Assembly: GCA_910583775.1 (NCBI GenBank)
Contig: CAJTYD010000065.1
Span: forward strand, 1 to 19,440
Direction of reading: 5' to 3'
Length of the DNA stretch: 19,440 nt
Origin: an uncultured Muribaculaceae bacterium
GTDB lineage: Bacteria; Bacteroidota; Bacteroidia; Bacteroidales; Muribaculaceae
Positions 15,026-19,440 of this stretch are shown piece by piece; the first letter of the stretch is position 1, and each line of letters begins with the position of its first letter. Position numbers and translations under genes: made by a program. A model generated the notes under the pieces. That model did not search any database. It worked only from the letters and a program-made list of their open reading frames with translations, and was not told the DNA's origin.

Positions 15026-16948
15026 CTATCTGTGCAACAGAAGCAGGAGCACGTTGATATCAGAGGGAGACACCCCGGGTATCCGTGAGGCTTCGCCGAT
15101 ATTTCGCGGCTTATGCTTTGAGAGCTTCTGACGGGCCTCTGTGGAGAGGGCGTTTAGCTCGGAGAAATTCATGCTCTCCGGAATAAGTACATACTCAAGC
15201 CGGGTCTGCTTGTCGGCAAGCTCGCGTTCCCTCGCGATATAGCCGCCATACTTCACGAGTATCTCGGCAGCCTCCACTATCTCCTCTCTGCGGGCCTCTT
15301 CGATCGTATTGATTTCGGCAGCAAGTGCAGGTATAAGATCTCTCAGAATTTTGAAATCGAGGTGTGGTCTTTTCAACAGATCTATTATTCTGACGGATGC
15401 TGTCAGAGGCGTAGTACCGATCTTCTCGAGTCTCCCGTTAAGTTCAGGGGAAGCCTTTACAAGCTTACGCTCACAGAAAGCGATCAGACGGTCACGCTGC
15501 TTCCGCTTCGACACCATAGCGTCATACCGATCCTGCGAGGCGAGGCCGATGCGGTAGCCGGTCTCGGTAAGGCGCATGTCGGCATCATCCTGCCGTAGAA
15601 GGATGCGATATTCGGCACGCGAGGTAAACATCCGGTAAGGCTCGTCCACTCCTTTCGTGATGAGGTCATCGATCAAGACCCCGATATATGCCTGGTCGCG
15701 GCGAAGGACGAGCTCCGGTTCCCCTTTTGTACGCAGAGCCGCGTTGATGCCAGCCATGAGACCCTGCGCCGCGGCCTCTTCATATCCTGTGGTTCCGTTC
15801 ACCTGCCCCGCGAAATAAAGGCCGTCGACAAGACGGGTCTGCAGATCGTGACGCAGTTGTCGAGGATCGAAGAAATCATATTCGATGGCATAACCGGGAC
15901 GATAGAAATGAACATCGCGAAGCGCCGGAACTTTCTGCAGTGCCTCCACCTGAACCTTCCAGGGAAGCGAGCTTGAGAAACCGTTTATATAATATTCCTC
16001 GGTAGTCTCCCCCTCCGGTTCCAGGAAAAGCTGGTGACTCTCCTTGTCGGAGAAAGTGACGATTTTTGTCTCGATACTCGGACAGTAACGGGGACCTATA
16101 CTCTGAATGTCGCCGTTATAAAGGGGGGAGTCGGCGAGGTTGTCGTTAAGAATCCTGTGGCATTCCGGATTGGTGTGGACAATCCAGCATGAACGCGACC
16201 CCAAAACTCTACCCTCTCCGGGAAGGAAAGAAAACTTATGAAAATCCTTCTCGGGGAAATCATCGCCTCGCTGCTCTTCGGCCAGAGAGAAATCGATTGT
16301 CCTGCCGTCGATGCGAGCCGGCGTACCGGTCTTCATCCTCCCGACGGTCATACCGAGATTCTGTAACTGCTCCGTTATGCCAAGCGATGCGTCCTCTGAA
16401 ATACGTCCTCCGGAGATCTTCGTAGGTCCGAAATGCATCAGGCCGTTAAGAAATGTACCTGCTGTAAGGATTACATTCTTCGCTTTGAAAGAGAATCCCA
16501 AAGCGGTCTTTACACCCGTCACTCTGTATTCGGCATCTCCATCGTTCCGGTCGCTACCTTCCTCGATCGAGAGTTCGGAAACGGTGTCCTGAAAAATAAA
16601 AAGATTATCTACAGAATCGAGAGTACGACGCCATTCATCAATGAAACGGGTGCGGTCAGACTGCACACGCGGCGACCAGACGGCCGGTCCCTTGCTGCGG
16701 TTCAACATCCTGAACTGGATCGCAGTCCTGTCCGCGATAATCCCGGTCATGCCTCCGAGAGCGTCTATCTCCCTGACAATCTGACCCTTTGCAATACCTC
16801 CGATCGCCGGATTGCACGACATCTGCGCAATTCGGTTCATATCTTTGGTTATCAACAATGTAGACATGCCCATTCTTGCCGAGGCAACAGCAGCCTCACA
16901 GCCTGCATGTCCGGCGCCGATAACGATTACATCATACTCAAATCTCAT
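15026..16948 (-). CDS. mnmG: tRNA U34 carboxymethylaminomethyl synthesis enzyme MnmG
   Basis: An FAD-dependent enzyme that, with MnmE, installs the carboxymethylaminomethyl group on the wobble uridine of several tRNAs. At 640 residues it is of normal length. It shows the FAD-binding GAGHAGCEAA (11-20), the conserved cysteine in CNPAIGG (Cys45), GTPARIDGRTIDF, and GTTGYEEAAAQG before the C-terminal MnmE/tRNA-binding helical region. The ATG at 16948 is preceded by a 9-bp inverted repeat. The gene lies 111 bp downstream of ybeY with no clear promoter of its own, so joint transcription is plausible. Its MnmE partner is not in the window. Confidence 0.97.
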   Translation of the reverse strand: MRFEYDVIVIGAGHAGCEAAVASARMGMSTLLITKDMNRIAQMSCNPAIGGIAKGQIVREIDALGGMTGIIADRTAIQFRMLNRSKGPAVWSPRVQSDRTRFIDEWRRTLDSVDNLFIFQDTVSELSIEEGSDRNDGDAEYRVTGVKTALGFSFKAKNVILTAGTFLNGLMHFGPTKISGGRISEDASLGITEQLQNLGMTVGRMKTGTPARIDGRTIDFSLAEEQRGDDFPEKDFHKFSFLPGEGRVLGSRSCWIVHTNPECHRILNDNLADSPLYNGDIQSIGPRYCPSIETKIVTFSDKESHQLFLEPEGETTEEYYINGFSSSLPWKVQVEALQKVPALRDVHFYRPGYAIEYDFFDPRQLRHDLQTRLVDGLYFAGQVNGTTGYEEAAAQGLMAGINAALRTKGEPELVLRRDQAYIGVLIDDLITKGVDEPYRMFTSRAEYRILLRQDDADMRLTETGYRIGLASQDRYDAMVSKRKQRDRLIAFCERKLVKASPELNGRLEKIGTTPLTASVRIIDLLKRPHLDFKILRDLIPALAAEINTIEEARREEIVEAAEILVKYGGYIARERELADKQTRLEYVLIPESMNFSELNALSTEARQKLSKHKPRNIGEASRIPGVSPSDINVLLLLLHR

Positions 16949-16950
16949 AA

Positions 16951-16975
16951 TTTAAATTTCACAAGTAAATTTAAA
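16951..16975. repeat. AT-only inverted repeat in the mnmG leader
   Basis: TTTAAATTT (16951-16959) and AAATTTAAA (16967-16975) form perfect 9-bp arms around a 7-nt loop, starting 2 nt upstream of the mnmG ATG. It could hinder ribosome access or mark a regulatory site. AT-rich DNA produces such dyads fairly easily. Confidence 0.45.
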
Positions 16976-17059
16976 TCGGTTTATAGTTCGGGTTTATGGT
17001 TTAGTAAATACCAATTGTTCGATGCATGAAGCAATAGGGATTCTCTAAATTTACGGGAT

Positions 17060-17479
17060 TCAGGCATCAGGATATAGAGCCAGGGCCTCGTCTTCGTGCT
17101 TCTCCATGATCTCGCGCTCACCGGGGCCCTTGTCGTTGATACCGCACAGATGCAGCACGCCATGAATGATCACCCTCAGGAGCTCCTGAAGGTATGTATC
17201 GCCGACCTGCTCGGAATTGGAGCGCACCGTATCGAGAGATATGAGAATGTCCCCCCCTATCCTGTCTCCACGCGTATAATCGAATGTTATTATATCGGTA
17301 TAATAATCATGATTGAGAATCTTTCGGTTCATGGCAAGAATGTATTCATCATCGCAAAAGCAATAAGTAAGATTGCCGGTATGCACATTATGCTCGTATG
17401 CCACCCGGTCAACCCATCTGCACACTTTCGCGAAATCGAGGGGAGGCATCTCAACACCCTCTGTCCTGAAATCGATCAT
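17060..17479 (-). CDS. ybeY: rRNA maturation endoribonuclease YbeY
   Basis: A zinc-dependent RNase needed for 16S rRNA 3'-end processing and ribosome quality control. From the ATG at 17479 it has 139 residues. The longer frame begins at a TTG (17515) that lies upstream of the predicted transcript start, so the ATG is preferred. The UPF0054 motif is HGVLHLCGINDKG (His106, His110). The third zinc ligand, His in the usual HGxLHLxGxDH, is replaced here by Lys117; I believe this variant is common in Bacteroidota, so it need not mean loss of function. It heads the ybeY-mnmG stretch, with a -7 box at 17505-17512. Confidence 0.92.
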   Translation of the reverse strand: MIDFRTEGVEMPPLDFAKVCRWVDRVAYEHNVHTGNLTYCFCDDEYILAMNRKILNHDYYTDIITFDYTRGDRIGGDILISLDTVRSNSEQVGDTYLQELLRVIIHGVLHLCGINDKGPGEREIMEKHEDEALALYPDA

Positions 17480-17504
17480 AAATTCTAACGCGTTAATATT
17501 TTCA

Positions 17505-17512
17505 CAAAAATA
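17505..17512 (-). promoter_or_regulatory. -7 box of ybeY
   Basis: The minus strand reads TATTTTTG (TAnnTTTG), giving a transcript start near 17498-17501 and a leader of about 20 nt to the ATG at 17479. This argues against the TTG start at 17515. No -33 TTTG lies at the usual spacing. Confidence 0.5.
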
Positions 17513-17931
17513 CAAATTTCCCTCCTAATCTCCTTGAAATTTCCAAATTTTAGCAAAATACAGCCTTCAGTCTTCCGAAACATAGCAAAGCGGTAAATTC
17601 GAAGCTAAACGACGATAATTTCGCGAAATGTAGAAAACTCTTGTAATTTATTGAATATACAATAATTAATAGCAAAAATCGCTCCATTTAAGCCGCTGAG
17701 ATTAGAAAAAAATATAAAACCGAGCAACTGCAAAGCAAAATATTCCCTCTGAAAGCATATTTCCGATGCAAAACGGAAAAGCACCAGGCCGACAGTACGT
17801 CGAGCCGGATGCAGGCAAAAAAATAAAAATGTTAAAAATGGCATGCACTATGAATGTATTTGTGTTTTAACTTCAATTAATTTCTGCGTATAAATTTGTT
17901 TAGAAACACTCATATCATTTCTATGTTATAT
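17513..17931. other. AT-rich intergenic region without a convincing gene
   Basis: A 79-codon minus-strand frame (17605-17844) is hydrophobic but has no start context or recognisable motif, and I do not accept it as a gene. The only other signal is a plus-strand TAAATTTG at 17891-17898, which could start a transcript into the hairpin block to the right. The region upstream of ybeY is otherwise featureless. Confidence 0.5.
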
Positions 17932-18170
17932 TCCGCGACCGCTCCGCGATCGTTTGGCTTCGTGCTCGTTTTCCCCAGGTCAAATCGCCATGCCGATTTG
18001 ACCCGGGGCGATAATCCGCGACCGCTCCGCGTTGGATTAATGGAAATAACAACGTGGCCGGAGGTTTGACCCTGGCAAAGGTCAGGGATTGTAGCCCCGG
18101 GTGGGGAAAAGCGAATGCTTTCCCCACCCGGGGTAGTTTAGCGGTGTGAATTACGACCGCGGGGCGGTCG
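17932..18170. repeat. Multi-hairpin REP-like intergenic element
   Basis: A GC-rich island with several strong dyads. CGACCGC-TCC-GCGATCG lies at 17936-17952 (one mismatch). A 17-mer, TCCGCGACCGCTCCGCG, is directly repeated at 17932-17948 and 18015-18031. A stem of ten perfect pairs (17978-17987 with 17994-18003) is extended by CCCC/GGGG to 17973-18008. A stem of 15 perfect pairs (18095-18109 with 18119-18133) has a small inner extension and loop. CGACCGC-GGG-GCGGTCG at 18154-18170 is perfect. The layout resembles composite REP/BIME repeats. It is not coding: the frame across it (17921-18256, minus) simply reads through the hairpins. No associated transposase is visible. Confidence 0.7.
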
Positions 18171-18296
18171 CGCATACAAATCACGGAATGCAAGAGATAT
18201 ATACATTTGATACAAGGGAATAAACTAAGATGTAGCAGAATCGGTGGTTGACTCAAAAAAAAATTTCAACACTTAATTTAGTCTCTAAAAAATCAT

Positions 18297-18563
18297 CCCG
18301 CAGAGGGCCCGCAGAGGTTTTCCCACAAAGGCTTTGCTTCCGGTTTGTCTCAATTCTGAGGTGCGCCATCGGCTTTTAGAGTGCGCCGAGGGGCTGACGC
18401 GGAAGATTCAGCAATGTTTGTCGGCATCGTTTTCGCGGCTGGCTCTGTGAGCTCTAAAAGTCGAAGACGCAATCTCGTTATTTTAAACATCACAAGAGAA
18501 TCTCCCTACAATAGATAATGCTTTGCGTAAAAAACCTTTGCGGGCCCTCCGCCCCTCTGCGGG
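18297..18563. repeat. Inverted-repeat-bounded element of about 267 bp
   Basis: The ends are inverted copies. CCCGCAGAGG (18297-18306) pairs with 18554-18563 at 10/10. GGGCCCGCAGAGGTTTT (18305-18321) pairs with 18531-18547 at 16/17. A nested dyad pairs CGGCTTTTAGAG (18370-18381) with 18452-18463 at 11/12. Inside, a 46-codon minus-strand frame (18490 to 18350) has a possible GGGAGA upstream; its product would be basic and has no known motif. No target-site duplication is obvious. It resembles a MITE-like or other dispersed repeat. Such units are common between Bacteroidales genes, but copy number cannot be judged here. Confidence 0.6.
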
Positions 18564-18661
18564 AGGTTTAAAATTAAGATAATTAAATATATAACTAATA
18601 TATTTCTCGCTTTGTCCGACTAAAAAATTTTCGAAAGAAATTTAAACAGTTTCTTACATTT

Positions 18662-18677
18662 TGTGACATTTGTCACA
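18662..18677. promoter_or_regulatory. CRP-like operator, copy 2
   Basis: TGTGACATTTGTCACA is a 16-bp dyad with perfect 7-bp arms and a 2-nt centre. It matches the CRP consensus TGTGA-N6-TCACA at all ten fixed positions. Its 14-bp core ends 22 nt before the -7 box at 18699-18706, the same spacing as copy 1 to its box. The centre is about 41-43 nt from the predicted transcript start, the class II activation position. Confidence 0.68.
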
Positions 18678-18698
18678 TTTATTCAATTTAAAAAAAAT

Positions 18699-18706
18699 TA
18701 ATTTTG
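18699..18706 (+). promoter_or_regulatory. -7 box of the secreted-protein gene
   Basis: TAATTTTG matches TAnnTTTG. The transcript should start near 18710-18713, leaving a leader of about 53 nt. The -33 element is missing, and the CRP-like palindrome occupies the upstream position instead. Confidence 0.6.
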
Positions 18707-18722
18707 TAATTAGATGAACTAT

Positions 18723-18737
18723 TGCCGAAATTCGGCA
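18723..18737 (+). repeat. Leader hairpin of the secreted-protein gene
   Basis: TGCCGAAATTCGGCA has perfect 7-bp arms around a single A, or a 6-bp stem with an AAT loop as RNA. It falls about 12 nt into the predicted leader, 27 nt before the ATG. It could be an RNA stabiliser or a second operator. Confidence 0.45.
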
Positions 18738-18764
18738 TAACAGATAACTTAAATAAACAACATC

Positions 18765-19319
18765 ATGAAACAACTGATCACATTCGCGATGTGCTTCATA
18801 ACAATGACTGCATTCGCACAAAAATTTGAACCCGAATGGGTTGGAGAGGTTAAGGTTCTTACTGTGTCAGGCGATACAGTGGCAAACGATACTGAAAAAT
18901 GCAATGTCCAGATCAAGACTTCCTCCTCCGCCGCTCGAATAATAACTGGCTTCGGAAACATCAACCAGAAAATCACTATCAAGGGAGGCCAGTCTACTTC
19001 CCAGATTCCGTTGAGCTCCCAACCGGTATATCTTGTAGTGAAATGCAAGGACAACGATTCCGACCCACAGAGCTTCATTCAGATCATGAAACTTGAAGAG
19101 AAGAAAAAGGAACGCAAGGCGGAACTCGCAAAAGTGAACTGGATCGGCAACGTGTCGGAAAACAACATGAAATTCGTTCCATTCGATGCAAAGAGATATG
19201 GCAAGTCATCTTATCTATTGAAGATCAATCCCGTTGAGGGAGAATTCGGTGTGCGTGTCCTTAACCCCAACGAGAGAGACGAAAAAGTTCTGATGCTATA
19301 TTGCTTCGGAATGCATTGA
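18765..19319 (+). CDS. Small secreted protein of unknown function
   Basis: A 184-residue protein with a classical signal peptide (about 1-18, cleavage after AFA before Gln19). I do not recognise the mature part. It begins FEPEWVGEVKVL, has a Ser-rich turn (about 52-56), a beta-rich stretch to about 110 and a Lys/Glu-rich connector (about 110-124). A second half starts KVNWIGNVSENNMKFVPF, whose WxGxV echoes the WVGEV near the mature N-terminus, so the protein may be two related beta units. There are no lipobox, cysteine pairs or sorting domain. It is probably periplasmic or released. It is the only gene in this region and stands behind a CRP-like operator, so it probably responds to the same signal as the radical SAM operon. 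Confidence 0.8.
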   Translation: MKQLITFAMCFITMTAFAQKFEPEWVGEVKVLTVSGDTVANDTEKCNVQIKTSSSAARIITGFGNINQKITIKGGQSTSQIPLSSQPVYLVVKCKDNDSDPQSFIQIMKLEEKKKERKAELAKVNWIGNVSENNMKFVPFDAKRYGKSSYLLKINPVEGEFGVRVLNPNERDEKVLMLYCFGMH

Positions 19320-19354
19320 GTCAAAAAAGCATTGGTCGATATAAAATTTAATTA

Positions 19355-19374
19355 TAGTTAACATTTTTTAACTA
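19355..19374 (+). terminator. Possible weak terminator dyad after the secreted-protein gene
   Basis: TAGTTAA-CATTTT-TTAACTA forms 7-bp AT-rich arms 36 nt past the stop codon. No clean T-run follows (AAATGGG instead), so termination here is uncertain. Confidence 0.35.
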
Positions 19375-19377
19375 AAT

Positions 19378-19385
19378 GGGGGGGG
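19378..19385. repeat. G8 homopolymer tract
   Basis: Eight consecutive G residues on the plus strand follow the AT-rich dyad. The remaining 55 bases to the window end contain no frame that can be assigned. Such tracts can slip during replication, but no gene boundary next to it is visible to judge this. Confidence 0.6.
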
Positions 19386-19440
19386 TAAAGTAACTATTCA
19401 GCGGACACGCTAAGGCGATAATGTGGAATAGACATCACCA

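Noticed and set aside
17605..17844. 79-codon hydrophobic minus-strand frame
   Set aside because: AT-rich DNA yields Phe/Leu/Ile-rich frames by chance; there is no start context, neighbour or motif.
17921..18256. 111-codon minus-strand frame
   Set aside because: It runs through the hairpin block; the residues simply translate GC-rich inverted repeats.
19386..19440. End of an insertion sequence or of a minus-strand gene
   Set aside because: Short frames end here on the minus strand, but 55 bases give no recognisable terminus or domain.

Overview
The window looks like a chromosomal segment from a member of the Bacteroidales, in the Bacteroides/Muribaculaceae sphere. This rests on Bacteroidota-type -7 promoter boxes (TAnnTTTG) upstream of several genes, weak use of Shine-Dalgarno sites, a family-typical NADP-glutamate dehydrogenase, and several gene families typical of that order. 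Apart from a Crp/Fnr regulator near the left end and a secreted protein at the right end, every gene lies on the minus strand.

Left part (1-2430). A minus-strand run encodes a PflA-like radical SAM activating enzyme, a four-helix membrane protein overlapping it by ATGA, and the first codons of a further gene cut by the window edge. It diverges from a short Crp/Fnr-family regulator. The gap holds a near-perfect CRP-type palindrome 22 nt upstream of the activase -7 box. The same 15-mer at the same spacing recurs about 17 kb away, ahead of the secreted-protein gene at 18765. This suggests a small regulon under one activator.

Middle part (2767-12097). gdhA, a SulP anion transporter with a STAS domain, and an OmpA-domain lipoprotein come first. 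Next is a tight four-gene operon, read right to left: an outer-membrane-type lipoprotein with one CxxCH haem c site and a WD40/TolB-like propeller; a multi-pass membrane protein; a chorismatase/Rid-like protein; and a compact ResB-CcsA fusion for cytochrome c maturation. The operon appears to carry both a haem c protein and its assembly factor, and is the most promising system in the window.

Right part (12198-17479). Housekeeping genes uvrC (with an unusual N-terminal extension of about 100 residues), apt, mnmG and ybeY. An 18-bp palindrome matching the ParB-binding parS consensus sits 2 bp beyond the mnmG stop codon, hinting that the region lies near the replication origin.

Far right (17513-19440). 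About 1.15 kb without a convincing gene holds two repeat-like structured elements: a multi-hairpin block, and an inverted-repeat-bounded unit of about 267 bp. The secreted-protein gene with its CRP-like operator follows, and then an AT-rich dyad and a G8 tract.
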